A stretch of DNA of 13,058 nucleotides from RUG626 sp964553775 (GTDB lineage: Bacteria; Bacillota; Clostridia; Oscillospirales; Oscillospiraceae). The stretch's first letter is position 1; each line of letters starts with the position of its first letter. The position numbers and the translations under genes are program-made. The DNA is taken from NCBI GenBank assembly GCA_964553775.1, contig CAZKLU010000049.1, positions 1-13,058 of the forward strand, in the 5' to 3' direction. The notes beneath the pieces were generated by a model. That model was not told where the DNA came from. It saw nothing but the letters and a program-made list of their open reading frames with translations, and searched no databases. Positions 1-6,125 of the stretch are shown here, one piece after another.

Positions 1-205
1 GTATAAACGTTGTAACCGGCAGCAAAATCCACAGGAACATGATACTATATCCCATTGCGTCAGACCTGCCTGAAAAAAGCCAGAATACAATCAGGGATAT
101 TGCCCATATTGCGAGATATGTTGTGATAAGAATCAGCTTTGAAAATCTGTTTCTGCTTTTTACCGTGTTTGTACTTTCTTCGAGATGATTCAGGTAATTT
201 GACAC
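1..205 (-). CDS. Membrane half of a split XRE regulator (partial)
   Basis: Read from the GTG at 205, this frame runs open off the left edge of the window. It begins MSNYLNHLEESTNTV and continues into two hydrophobic stretches, one around LILITTYLAIWAISLIVFWL and one around MFLWILLPVTTFI, separated by SGRSDAMGY. This layout is typical of the membrane tail of Firmicutes proteins that carry an N-terminal XRE helix-turn-helix followed by a small transmembrane domain. The reading frame is offset by one base from the HTH half just upstream (220-405), so the two parts probably derive from one gene. An AAAGGAGG sits at 214-221, 8 nt before the GTG, so this half could be translated by itself. In an intact gene those same bases would simply encode KEEQP. 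Its function is unknown beyond a membrane sensor or anchor role. Confidence 0.5.
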   Translation of the reverse strand, partial: MSNYLNHLEESTNTVKSRNRFSKLILITTYLAIWAISLIVFWLFSGRSDAMGYSIMFLWILLPVTTFI

Positions 206-219
206 AGGTTGTTCCTCCT

Positions 220-405
220 TTAACAAGTGATCGAGACTGATGTGTAAAGGTCGCTCATTTTAACAACGCTCACAATATCGGGATACGTTTTCTCTGTCTC
301 CCAGTTAGATATTGTCTGCCTGCTTACACCGAGAAATTCCGCCGCCTGCTCCTGCGTGAGATTAGCGTTTAACCGAGCGTTTCTTATCTTAGTTCCTATA
401 TCCAT
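220..405 (-). CDS. XRE-family HTH regulator, C-terminally truncated by frameshift
   Basis: This 61-aa protein is almost entirely an HTH_3 (Cro/C1-type) DNA-binding domain. Its helices include LTQEQAAEFLGVSRQTISNWE, with the usual Q-Q-R-Q-I-W pattern. The start is set at ATG 405 because AAGGAGG at 414-420 lies 8 nt before it; an upstream ATG at 426 would place that site inside the gene. After MSDLY the frame drifts into TSVSITC and stops. Family members normally continue SISLDHLLKE, and exactly that (ISLDHLLKEE) appears after inserting one base near 242-243, so a single-base deletion is likely. The membrane part then follows in the other frame (1-205). It is either a real split, a young pseudogene, or a sequencing error. 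A sigma-A-type promoter lies just upstream (437-465). Confidence 0.75.
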   Translation of the reverse strand: MDIGTKIRNARLNANLTQEQAAEFLGVSRQTISNWETEKTYPDIVSVVKMSDLYTSVSITC

Positions 406-436
406 AGACCCGTCCTCCTTTTTCATTTTCGCATTT

Positions 437-465
437 ATTATACCTGAAGAGAGAACATATGTCCA
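437..465 (-). promoter_or_regulatory. Sigma-A-type promoter of the XRE gene
   Basis: On the minus strand TGGACA (460-465) is followed by a 17-nt spacer and a perfect TATAAT (437-442). Transcription would begin near 430, about 25 nt before the start codon, leaving room only for the ribosome binding site. The same TGGACA-N17-TATAAT combination appears before the hydrogenase operon. Confidence 0.7.
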
Positions 466-761
466 TCAAATTGCTTTGACTTTGTCGTTTATTCAGCGTC
501 AAAAAGCTTTTACATCCGTTTTCCCGAACATTCAAAGAAACCTCGTATCTTTGCCCGACAGACCGCCGCCGTCTTTGCGACACAAAGTGCAGACTGGGAA
601 ACTTCCTTCCTCATACTTTATATTCAAATCTTCATATCGCTTGCTTCTAAATCTGAGGAAATCACGCTTAATCAGATTTGAACGCTACGGATTCGAACAT
701 TAACCTATCACTGTCAATCAGCCGGCAAGTGCCGTTACTTCGTGAAAATGTCGAGATTTTG
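466..761. other. Intergenic region without a supported gene
   Basis: I see no convincing gene on either strand. Open frames here have no plausible ribosome binding site and read as low-complexity basic peptides. It holds one copy of a short dispersed repeat (681-701) and a small GC-rich hairpin (CGGC-AAGT-GCCG near 724-735) that lacks a U-run. Confidence 0.5.
681..701 (+). repeat. Short dispersed repeat, copy 1
   Basis: AACGCTACGGATTC followed by GAACATT is repeated at 6624-6645 with one extra C between the two parts. Both copies are intergenic. The GATTCGAAC core recalls a tRNA T-loop in reverse, but the flanks do not form a T-arm stem. Confidence 0.45.
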
Positions 762-1307
762 TTATACTGTCAATGTATGATATGTTTCTCCCTCCATTGT
801 TTTCCATTCAAATTGCGTTCCCTCAAGCGTCATGTAGCCAGCCGGGGTTCCATTTTTCGGTATTGAGACGGAACCCGGATTAAGATAGAGATTGTCTTCA
901 CCGAAGCAGTCCCATGCGGGAATGTGCGTGTGACCATGGAGCAATACATCGCCCCTTGACATCGGCGGCGGAGACGAAAGGTTGAAGTTGTGACCGTGAG
1001 TGACGTAAATAAGCCGCTCGCCCACTGTCAGAACGCAATAATCTGCCATAATCGGGAAGTCAAGCACCATCTGGTCAACCTCAGTGTCGCAGTTGCCGCG
1101 TACACAGAAGATAACATTTTTCAGAGGATTAAGAAGCGAGATAACCTTCTTAGGAGCGTAATCATATGGCAGGTCGTTTCTCGGTCCATGATACAGTATA
1201 TCTCCGAGAAGAAGAATCCTGTCGGCGTGTTCCATGTTAAATCTTTCAATAAGTGTTTCGCATCGGTCAGAGGCTCCGTGAATATCGGAGGCGATGAATA
1301 ATTTCAT
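762..1307 (-). CDS. yfcE: YfcE-type metallophosphoesterase (phosphodiesterase)
   Basis: This 181-aa cytoplasmic protein is a calcineurin-like phosphoesterase of the YfcE/MJ0936 family, which hydrolyses phosphodiesters with a two-metal centre, often Mn. The family signature is complete: D8-x-H10 (SDIHG), G35-D36, G71-N-C-D74, H104-G-H106 and G125-H126-T-H128, followed by the typical NPGS at 143-146. Its length matches the family (about 180 aa), so it looks intact. Start ATG 1307 has AAGGAG about 7 nt upstream. It is transcribed leftward, towards the XRE gene but well separated from it, and appears to be a single-gene unit; I see no clear terminator. The natural substrate of this family is not settled. 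A cyclic-nucleotide or general phosphodiesterase role is possible. Confidence 0.88.
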   Translation of the reverse strand: MKLFIASDIHGASDRCETLIERFNMEHADRILLLGDILYHGPRNDLPYDYAPKKVISLLNPLKNVIFCVRGNCDTEVDQMVLDFPIMADYCVLTVGERLIYVTHGHNFNLSSPPPMSRGDVLLHGHTHIPAWDCFGEDNLYLNPGSVSIPKNGTPAGYMTLEGTQFEWKTMEGETYHTLTV

Positions 1308-1781
1308 TTGTGATCTCCTTTTTATATAGTGCTGAGTATATGTAAGTAATTAACCTGTAATCAGAATGAACCATAAACATAGATTTTCCCGAATTTATTA
1401 CGTTACCATTTGCACGGCGGTATTGAGTGGGGCGCAAGCTGAATTGATGATTTTCATGCTATTGCGGTGGAAATGGTGTTTTCGCAATTACCGGCTTCTC
1501 GCTGTCTGACAGTAAAATCTCTTTTATATGGAAAATTTGGAAATATGCAGCTTAAAAACCATATAACAGCTTTTGCTTTGATTATGCTTGCATTTCTTCA
1601 AGCGAAAAAACTTATTTATCTTAAATCTGATTTAAACAATGACAGTGACAGTGAAACAACATACAATTCTGTTTATTTTTCAGTTTACACTTTTGTTTCT
1701 GCATAGGTTATTTCGCTTTCGTTTGATTTTCCATATCCGTTTGTCTGTCACAATACCCAATCGCTCTCGTATGAATCCAAT
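1308..1781. other. Long intergenic region, possibly gene remnants
   Basis: I find no supported gene in this stretch. A 79-codon frame at 1467-1706 on the plus strand lacks a ribosome binding site and recognisable family features. The DNA between 1400 and 1530 is less AT-rich than the rest and reads like short broken coding pieces, which would fit a decayed gene, but no family is recognisable. Confidence 0.4.
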
Positions 1782-1937
1782 TTAAGAAGTATCGCTCATT
1801 ACCATGAATCTGACTGCCTTTGTCTGTATCGCTGAATTTCTCAAGACACGGCAAAGATGTACGAATTGCAAGCCTCTAAGCCTTCCAATTTCGTTCGGAT
1901 ATACACGAGAAAGTGCAGCATATTCACTTGATAACAT
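1782..1937 (-). CDS. Possible 51-aa small protein or gene remnant
   Basis: From ATG 1937 the frame reads MLSSEYAALSRVYPNEIGRL and ends at TAA 1782-1784. It has no recognised family. Support comes from position: a good sigma-A-type promoter on the same strand (1956-1985) would start RNA about 12 nt before this ATG. The peptide has mixed composition, with several Arg, Leu and Val, and could be an amphipathic helix followed by a short tail. Against it, the ribosome binding site is weak (GTTAAAG). It could instead be the N-terminal remnant of a larger gene, or the promoter could drive a non-coding RNA. I cannot assign a function. Confidence 0.25.
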   Translation of the reverse strand: MLSSEYAALSRVYPNEIGRLRGLQFVHLCRVLRNSAIQTKAVRFMVMSDTS

Positions 1938-1955
1938 TCTTTAACTTGTCTTTTT

Positions 1956-1985
1956 ATTGTACCACCTATTAAGCGGTTCTGTCAA
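1956..1985 (-). promoter_or_regulatory. Sigma-A-type promoter, leftward
   Basis: Minus-strand TTGACA (1980-1985) and TACAAT (1956-1961) are separated by 18 nt. It points left into the 1782-1937 frame and diverges from the rightward promoter at 2114-2143. Confidence 0.5.
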
Positions 1986-2113
1986 GAGACTTTTCTAAAG
2001 ATTATTAGTAAAGAGAAACTATAAAGTTTTTGATAAGCGGGAGCAAAATACAAAGCCCTGTGGCACACAAACAGTTTTGCACATTTTTCTATTCAAAAGT
2101 AATAATTCAAGTC

Positions 2114-2143
2114 TTGACATCCTCGTATCGAGTATGGTATAAT
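2114..2143 (+). promoter_or_regulatory. Strong sigma-A promoter before the reductase-like gene
   Basis: Consensus TTGACA (2114-2119) and consensus TATAAT (2138-2143) are separated by 18 nt. RNA would start near 2150, right at the foot of the hairpin at 2152-2211, and leave a leader of about 144 nt before the start codon at 2294. Confidence 0.75.
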
Positions 2144-2151
2144 ATAAATAG

Positions 2152-2218
2152 AGTTGTTTCATAGACTGCTATAGTTTATACACATTAGCAGATTAGATAA
2201 TTGAAACGGCTGTTTTTT
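2152..2218 (+). terminator. Leader hairpin with U-run (attenuator or small RNA end)
   Basis: AGTTGTTTCA (2152-2161) pairs with TGAAACGGCT (2202-2211) over 10 bp with two G-U pairs. Inside it CTGCTA (2166-2171) pairs with TAGCAG (2186-2191), leaving a 14-nt loop. Six T follow at 2213-2218 after a single G. Lying directly behind a strong promoter, it resembles an intrinsic terminator. It could end a small RNA of about 70 nt or attenuate the downstream gene. I do not recognise a known riboswitch class. Confidence 0.45.
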
Positions 2219-2227
2219 GGCACCAAT

Positions 2228-2245
2228 AGTTAGAATCAGCTAACT
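2228..2245. promoter_or_regulatory. AGTTAG-N6-CTAACT palindrome, DtxR/IdeR-like operator candidate
   Basis: A perfect 6+6 inverted repeat with a 6-bp spacer lies in the leader of the reductase-like gene. Its half-sites resemble the inner part of DtxR/IdeR-type iron boxes (TTAGGTTAG-type). A related TTAG-N6-CTAA site lies before the DUF2325 gene at 5043-5060, suggesting one repressor controls both units. Confidence 0.45.
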
Positions 2246-2293
2246 GATGGCATCTTGCTGGAATAAAATATCGGTGAAGGGAGTGCGTGTACA

Positions 2294-3259
2294 ATGAAAG
2301 TGCTTGTATATGGAGCGGGAGTGATTGGCAGCTATGTCTGTCATGAGCTGTGTGAAAATGGCAACGATGTTACGCTGCTGGCAAGGGGCGAGCGGGGTGA
2401 CAGAATCAGAAAAAAGGGTCTTATTATCTATCACGAGATTCAGCGGAAAGAGACAAAAGATCGTGTTAAAGTTACAAACAAACTCGATACCGACATACAT
2501 TACGACGCTGTATTTGTCGTTATGCAGTACCTTCAGATGTGGGCGGTACTTGACGATGTCGCAAAGGCGAACACAGAACTTGTTGTTCTTGTGGGCAATA
2601 ATATGTCCAGCGGTGAAATGCGTGAGCATATTATAAAGAATAGCGGAAACAGGAAAACTGTTCTTTTTGGATTTTCCGCAACAGCCGGTCGCAGAGAAAA
2701 CGACAAGTTAATATGCGTCCGCTTCGGAGCGACAAAAATGACCTGCGGAGCCGCATATGGTAAAACCCCGAAAGCAGCTAAGAAAACTCTTGAAAGAATA
2801 TTCGGAGATAAGTATACTCCCAATTTTACAAACGATATGGATAGCTGGCTTAAATGCCATGCCGTGTTCATTCTTCCAATATGTTACCTGTCCTATATTT
2901 TGGACTGCAATTTAAAACACATAACACATTCACAGCTTTCAGAAGCGTTAGAGGCAGTCAAAGAGGGCTATGGTCTGCTTGATGCACTGGGCTATAAGAT
3001 TTTGCCGGAAGACACACTTTCCAGCCTCCACGGTTTCAAGGGTAAGCTGTCATACACGATGCTTTGGATTATGGCAAAGACAAAAATCGGCGAACTTGCC
3101 GTCACTGAACACTGCCGCAACGCAGTCTGTGAGCTTGAAGGCATTGACAAAGCCTTTGAAAAGCTGCGTGGTGAAAAACCCGATTTTTCCATGCCCGCAT
3201 GGGACAGCTTAAAAGCCGCAATGCCTGATTGGGATATATTGAAAAAAATTTACCCATGA
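2294..3259 (+). CDS. Ketopantoate reductase-family NAD(P)-dependent dehydrogenase
   Basis: This 321-aa cytoplasmic protein has the PanE/ApbA fold layout. An N-terminal Rossmann domain carries GAGVIG at residues 7-12, with VTLLARGER after the second strand. A helical C-terminal domain includes the segment around WLKCHAVFILP. The ATG at 2294 is preceded by GAAGGGAG. True ketopantoate reductases (EC 1.1.1.169) have a catalytic Lys followed by two Asn (KLxxNxxxNP). Here K187 is present but the Asn positions hold hydrophobic or other residues, so pantoate synthesis is doubtful and the substrate is unknown. No pantothenate genes are nearby. It stands alone behind its own promoter, leader hairpin and palindrome, which suggests conditional, possibly metal-linked, expression. 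The length is close to the family norm of about 300 aa. Confidence 0.8.
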   Translation: MKVLVYGAGVIGSYVCHELCENGNDVTLLARGERGDRIRKKGLIIYHEIQRKETKDRVKVTNKLDTDIHYDAVFVVMQYLQMWAVLDDVAKANTELVVLVGNNMSSGEMREHIIKNSGNRKTVLFGFSATAGRRENDKLICVRFGATKMTCGAAYGKTPKAAKKTLERIFGDKYTPNFTNDMDSWLKCHAVFILPICYLSYILDCNLKHITHSQLSEALEAVKEGYGLLDALGYKILPEDTLSSLHGFKGKLSYTMLWIMAKTKIGELAVTEHCRNAVCELEGIDKAFEKLRGEKPDFSMPAWDSLKAAMPDWDILKKIYP

Positions 3260-3377
3260 TAATGACGTTCAGGTTTACTGTGAAGATATTATAATTTACA
3301 TACAATTCTGAATATTGTTACCGGATTTCATCAGGAATAGCACCGTGCGCGGAATGAGAATTTTATAAACAATAAAT

Positions 3378-3577
3378 ATGAATATTATGAGAAAAAACAT
3401 AGCAAAAACAATAGATTTTTCAGGCTTTGAGCTTTTCATTTTTGGATTGCTTCTCCTGAGTTTCTAAATGTTACAGAATTTTCAAATCAAACACACACGC
3501 TTTTTGGATTTTCAAACATTTTATTTTATGCTTTTGCTATACTTCTTTTCCGTAGGTCAGTAAAATATAATCAATAA
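3378..3577 (+). pseudogene. Frameshifted small two-helix membrane protein
   Basis: From ATG 3378 (or 3387) the frame reads MRKNIAKTIDFSGFE and then a hydrophobic segment ending LLLLSF, where it stops at 3465-3467. One base missing just before that point would join it to the next frame, LNVTEFSNQTHTLFGF, with a second hydrophobic helix (NILFYAFAILLF) and a basic end RRSVKYNQ, stopping at 3575-3577. The joined product would be about 63-66 aa with two membrane helices and charged ends, a sensible small membrane protein. Its stop is 15 nt before the start of the metal-binding protein gene, as in an operon. I do not recognise the family. A sequencing error, real decay or coincidence are all possible. 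Confidence 0.35.
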
Positions 3578-3592
3578 TAAAGGAGAATGTTT

Positions 3593-3838
3593 ATGACAAA
3601 AATCACTGTTCACATAGACGGAATGATGTGCGGAATGTGCGAGTCACATATCAATGATGCTATACGCAAAAACTTCTCTGTGAAGAAAGTCTCAAGCTCT
3701 CACTCTAAAAACCAGACTGTTATCTTGACGGAAACTGATATTGACGATAACAAGCTGAAAGCCGCAATCGATAGTACAGGCTATGTTTTTGTATCAGCCG
3801 CAAGAGAACCTTATGAAAAAAGAGGTCTGTTCAGATAA
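3593..3838 (+). CDS. Heavy-metal-associated (HMA) domain protein
   Basis: This 81-aa protein is a single HMA (ferredoxin-like, copper-chaperone type) domain with the metal-binding motif GMMCGMC, Cys 13 and Cys 16, in the loop after the first strand. The later segment DIDDNKLKAAIDSTGYVFVS matches the last helix and strand of the fold. A short basic tail, REPYEKRGLFR, extends past the usual 65-70 aa domain. The start is placed at ATG 3593, because the ATG at 3587 is only one base from the AAAGGAG site while 3593 has good spacing. It probably carries Cu(I) or another soft metal, either as a free chaperone or as a partner of a P-type ATPase, but no ATPase is in the window. A frameshifted membrane protein lies directly upstream. 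Confidence 0.78.
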   Translation: MTKITVHIDGMMCGMCESHINDAIRKNFSVKKVSSSHSKNQTVILTETDIDDNKLKAAIDSTGYVFVSAAREPYEKRGLFR

Positions 3839-3954
3839 ACAAACTATAGAAACCGCGAACATTAAGAACGAAATTTTTCCTGCTTCTGAGAGTTACTTAT
3901 GTTATTATTTTGATATGTCTGTTTTCATACATTAAGGAGTTGATTGATTTATTT

Positions 3955-4893
3955 GTGAACACCATAGACAACAACAATTCGCGTATTCTGGAGCAAGGCG
4001 GAAACTGCTCTCCGTGGAGTGTGACAGGCGATGAGTGCAAAACTGCTGTAAGCAGCTTCAATGTGTTCCCGTGTGTGCAGCTAAACTTTTACAATATACA
4101 TACGGAACACGAGAATCTTAATTCCACCGCAACGGGCAACTTTCTGGAGATTTCGCATTGTCGTGAGGGAAGAATGGAGCGCGAATACGGTAACGAGTTC
4201 TTCTATCTTTCCTCCGGCGATCTCTCAATAACGAAAAATAGCGGCTTAAAATGCACAGCGTACTTCCCTCTTCATCATTATCTTGGAGTGTCGATTCTTG
4301 TTGACTTAGATCGCACACCGAACTGTATGTCATGTATCCTTGAGGATGTGAACGTAACTATTTCAGAGCTATTGGACAAATATTGCGGAAATACCGGTTG
4401 CTATATTGCCCGTTCAAAGCCGTATATTGAACACATTTTTTCAGAGCTTTACGATGTGCCAAAAAGCATACAAAAGGGCTATTTCAAGGTGAAAATTTTA
4501 GAGCTTCTTTTGTATCTTTCCGGAATTGAGGCAGAAAACGGATATGTGCGGCACCGCGCCGGTTCTAAAGAACAGAAGGCACTTGCCAGACAGATCTGTC
4601 AACACCTGACAAGTCACATGGACGAACGTATAACCCTTTCGCAGCTTGCCGATCTGTTCCATGTTTCAGGCACAACAATAAAAACAGCGTTCAAAGAAGT
4701 ATACGGCATTTCAGTCTACTCATACATCAGAACTCAAAAAATGGAATCTGCCGCTATTTTGCTTCGGGATACAGATAAAAGTGTACTTGACATAGCTTTA
4801 AGCTGCGGCTATAACAACGGCAGCAAATTCTCAAACGCATTCAAAACTGTTATGGGTGCAACACCGATTGAATATAGAAACGCCCGTGTTTGA
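3955..4893 (+). CDS. AraC-family transcriptional regulator
   Basis: This protein of about 312 aa has an N-terminal effector domain of roughly 200 residues without a family I can name, and a complete C-terminal AraC DNA-binding domain (about residues 216-312). The first HTH is LSQLADLFHVSGTTIKTAFK. The second is the signature VLDIALSCGYNNGSKFSNAFK, followed by GATPIEYR. This layout resembles PchR/YbtA-type regulators that respond to iron-siderophore complexes. The start is uncertain: AAGGAG at 3934-3939 lies 15 nt before GTG 3955, and TTG codons at 3910 and 3940 are alternatives. It lies directly upstream of, and in the same direction as, DUF2325-DUF3793-flavodoxin. Two phased direct repeats (4942-4975) between them are its likely binding sites, so it is probably the activator of that unit. 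Confidence 0.85.
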   Translation: MNTIDNNNSRILEQGGNCSPWSVTGDECKTAVSSFNVFPCVQLNFYNIHTEHENLNSTATGNFLEISHCREGRMEREYGNEFFYLSSGDLSITKNSGLKCTAYFPLHHYLGVSILVDLDRTPNCMSCILEDVNVTISELLDKYCGNTGCYIARSKPYIEHIFSELYDVPKSIQKGYFKVKILELLLYLSGIEAENGYVRHRAGSKEQKALARQICQHLTSHMDERITLSQLADLFHVSGTTIKTAFKEVYGISVYSYIRTQKMESAAILLRDTDKSVLDIALSCGYNNGSKFSNAFKTVMGATPIEYRNARV

Positions 4894-4941
4894 TTTGATA
4901 ATTTTTGTTATTTCCATAAATTTTATGTACGCTATGTAATT

Positions 4942-4975
4942 TTGTCCGTTTGGATTGTTTCTTTATCCGTTTGGA
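4942..4975 (+). promoter_or_regulatory. Two phased direct repeats, likely AraC-regulator binding site
   Basis: TCCGTTTGGA occurs at 4945-4954 and again at 4966-4975, exactly 21 bp apart, which is two helical turns. Extended to TTTRTCCGTTTGGA the two copies differ at one base. Tandem direct half-sites at 21 bp are the classic arrangement for AraC-family activators. The downstream copy ends just before where a -35 would lie for the TAAAAT at 5000-5005, as expected for activator contact with RNA polymerase. Confidence 0.7.
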
Positions 4976-4999
4976 GCGGAGAATACAAAAGACAAGTGA

Positions 5000-5005
5000 T
5001 AAAAT
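5000..5005 (+). promoter_or_regulatory. Candidate -10 box of the DUF2325 operon
   Basis: TAAAAT has no recognisable -35 at the proper distance (GCGGAG at 4977-4982). A poor -35 beside the proximal AraC repeat suggests an activator-dependent promoter. RNA would start near 5012. Confidence 0.35.
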
Positions 5006-5011
5006 ATTACT

Positions 5012-5027
5012 GTTGCCAACAGGCAAC
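5012..5027 (+). other. Perfect GTTGCC-AACA-GGCAAC hairpin
   Basis: A 6-bp stem with a 4-nt loop is followed by CTTGTTTT-like sequence (TTGTTTT). It could be a weak terminator of the AraC gene, or a 5' stabilising hairpin if RNA for the DUF2325 operon begins here. The T-run is interrupted, so termination is doubtful. Confidence 0.4.
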
Positions 5028-5042
5028 TTGTTTTCAGACAGT

Positions 5043-5060
5043 GATTAGTCAACGCTAACT
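5043..5060. promoter_or_regulatory. TTAG-N6-CTAA palindrome, second iron-box-like site
   Basis: GATTAG-TCAACG-CTAACT is an imperfect version of the perfect AGTTAG-N6-CTAACT at 2228-2245: the inner four bases on each side pair and the spacer is also 6 bp. It lies 20 bp before the DUF2325 start, within the expected transcript, where a bound repressor could block elongation or initiation. Confidence 0.4.
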
Positions 5061-5079
5061 ATCGGGAATGAGGTGCAAC

Positions 5080-5376
5080 ATGAGCGTTGTCATAGTAGGC
5101 GGAAACGAATGTATGGTACGCCGATACACGGATATATGCGGCGAATACAGCTGCAAGGCAAAGGTATACCCAAGAATGAGCCGTGGGATGAAGGATTTAG
5201 GCAGCCCTGATCTTTTAATACTGTTTACGAACACTGTATCTCACAAGATGGTGCGTTACGCTCTTGACGGTGTCGGTGAGGATACAACTATAGCACGATG
5301 TCATACAAGCTCAGCCTCCGCGCTGAAAAACATTTTAGAAAAACACGCGGGAGGCAAAATATGTCGGAAGAAATGA
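5080..5376 (+). CDS. DUF2325 family protein
   Basis: This 98-aa protein begins MSVVIVGGNECMVRRYTDIC and contains LLILFTNTVSHKMV and a C-terminal helix. This is the small alpha/beta DUF2325 layout, which has a GGxxxxxxxY start and is otherwise uncharacterised. Cys residues occur at several positions (C11, C19, C25, C75, C94) but form no clear metal motif. The start is taken at ATG 5080, since ATG 5068 overlaps the GAGGTG ribosome binding site at 5070-5075. The 3' end overlaps the DUF3793 gene by 16 nt, so the two are translationally coupled. From its place with DUF3793, flavodoxin and an AraC regulator it probably belongs to a metal-limitation response; its biochemical role is unknown. Confidence 0.8.
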   Translation: MSVVIVGGNECMVRRYTDICGEYSCKAKVYPRMSRGMKDLGSPDLLILFTNTVSHKMVRYALDGVGEDTTIARCHTSSASALKNILEKHAGGKICRKK

Positions 5377-5912
5377 TAGTACGGCACTGTTCCCCGACTT
5401 TAGCCGGAATAAAAACGGGCAGTCTCTTCGCGTGTGAACATGAATCGAAGGATGAAGTCTCTACAAGTGTTCGTGAGTTGAATCACAGACTTGTGAAGAA
5501 GGGTCTTCGTGTGCTTTCGGTGAGAGTTGCGGAGAATCGCTCACTTGTCTATGTATATCGTCCGAACAAGCTCAAAGAGGATTTTTCAAGACTCCCTGTA
5601 AAGTCTATTTTAGAGGAATACGGATATACGACAGATAACTCCGATGGCTGTGTCGTGAGACTTATCCGCAGACTTCGTTCTGGCGGCAGCTTTCCGCATG
5701 AAATCGGTTTGTTCCTCGGCTATCCCGCTGATGATGTCAAAGGGTTTATCGACAATAAAGGCTCACACAGTAAATGTACTGGTTACTGGAAGGTGTACGG
5801 TGATAAGAAAACAGCGGAAACGCTGTTTGCAAAATACCGCAAGTGTACTGATATATACTGCACGTTGTGGAAAAAAGGCAGAAGTCTTGAACGTCTTACA
5901 GTATCTCAATGA
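5361..5912 (+). CDS. DUF3793 family protein
   Basis: This 183-aa protein shows the DUF3793 pattern: an opening HCSPTLAGIKTGSLF, then LGYPADDVKGFI, and later GYWKVYGD with a Cys-containing end (KYRKCTDIYCTLW). The family is common in anaerobic Firmicutes, often near flavodoxin and ferrous iron transport genes, and has no established activity. The start is ATG 5361, with GGAGG at about 5350-5354; it overlaps the DUF2325 gene by 16 nt. The conserved His-Cys at residues 8-9 and the Cys in SLFACEH are candidate metal or redox residues, but this is inference. It is most likely part of the same iron or redox response as the flavodoxin 213 nt downstream. Confidence 0.85.
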   Translation: MSEEMIVRHCSPTLAGIKTGSLFACEHESKDEVSTSVRELNHRLVKKGLRVLSVRVAENRSLVYVYRPNKLKEDFSRLPVKSILEEYGYTTDNSDGCVVRLIRRLRSGGSFPHEIGLFLGYPADDVKGFIDNKGSHSKCTGYWKVYGDKKTAETLFAKYRKCTDIYCTLWKKGRSLERLTVSQ

Positions 5913-5986
5913 TAAAACCCGTGAACCTGAAGCTCGCGTTTGCGAAGATTAGTGGAATCTTAAAACAAAGATTACAAAGTGAAATG

Positions 5987-6033
5987 CTTAAAAACCTTAA
6001 ATAATCTTGACTTATTTGTCGTTAAGTTTTAAG
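5987..6033 (+). other. AT-rich inverted repeat between DUF3793 and flavodoxin
   Basis: CTTAAAA (5987-5993) pairs with TTTTAAG (6027-6033) and CTTAA (5996-6000) with TTAAG (6022-6026), giving 12 bp with a 2-nt bulge and a 21-nt loop. There is no following U-run. It may separate the two transcripts, act in RNA processing, or be a protein site. Confidence 0.3.
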
Positions 6034-6125
6034 AGCCTGTTATTTATAAACCACAGTTCCGGCAAATCGTTCTGTCAGTTACACGGTATTTTATAAATCA
6101 AAATTCATGAAAGGAACAATGTAAT

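Noticed and set aside
389..583. Minus-strand frame of 64 codons over the XRE start region
   Set aside because: It overlaps the promoter, ribosome binding site and start of the XRE gene in another frame, is rich in Arg/Ser repeats, and has no ribosome binding site.
681..701. Possible tRNA 3' fragment or attachment site (GATTCGAAC)
   Set aside because: Flanking bases do not pair as a T-arm, there is no CCA or acceptor stem, and the second copy breaks the motif with an extra C.
1467..1706. Plus-strand 79-codon frame
   Set aside because: It has no ribosome binding site or family features, and its second half is low-complexity Asp/Ser/Tyr sequence; treated as chance.
1731..1745. A further AraC-box-like TCCGTTTG
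   Set aside because: It is a single 8-base match without a partner at 21 bp and not before a supported gene, so expected by chance.
5698..5952. Plus-strand 84-codon frame inside and past DUF3793
   Set aside because: It runs in another frame within DUF3793 and has no ribosome binding site or family signature.
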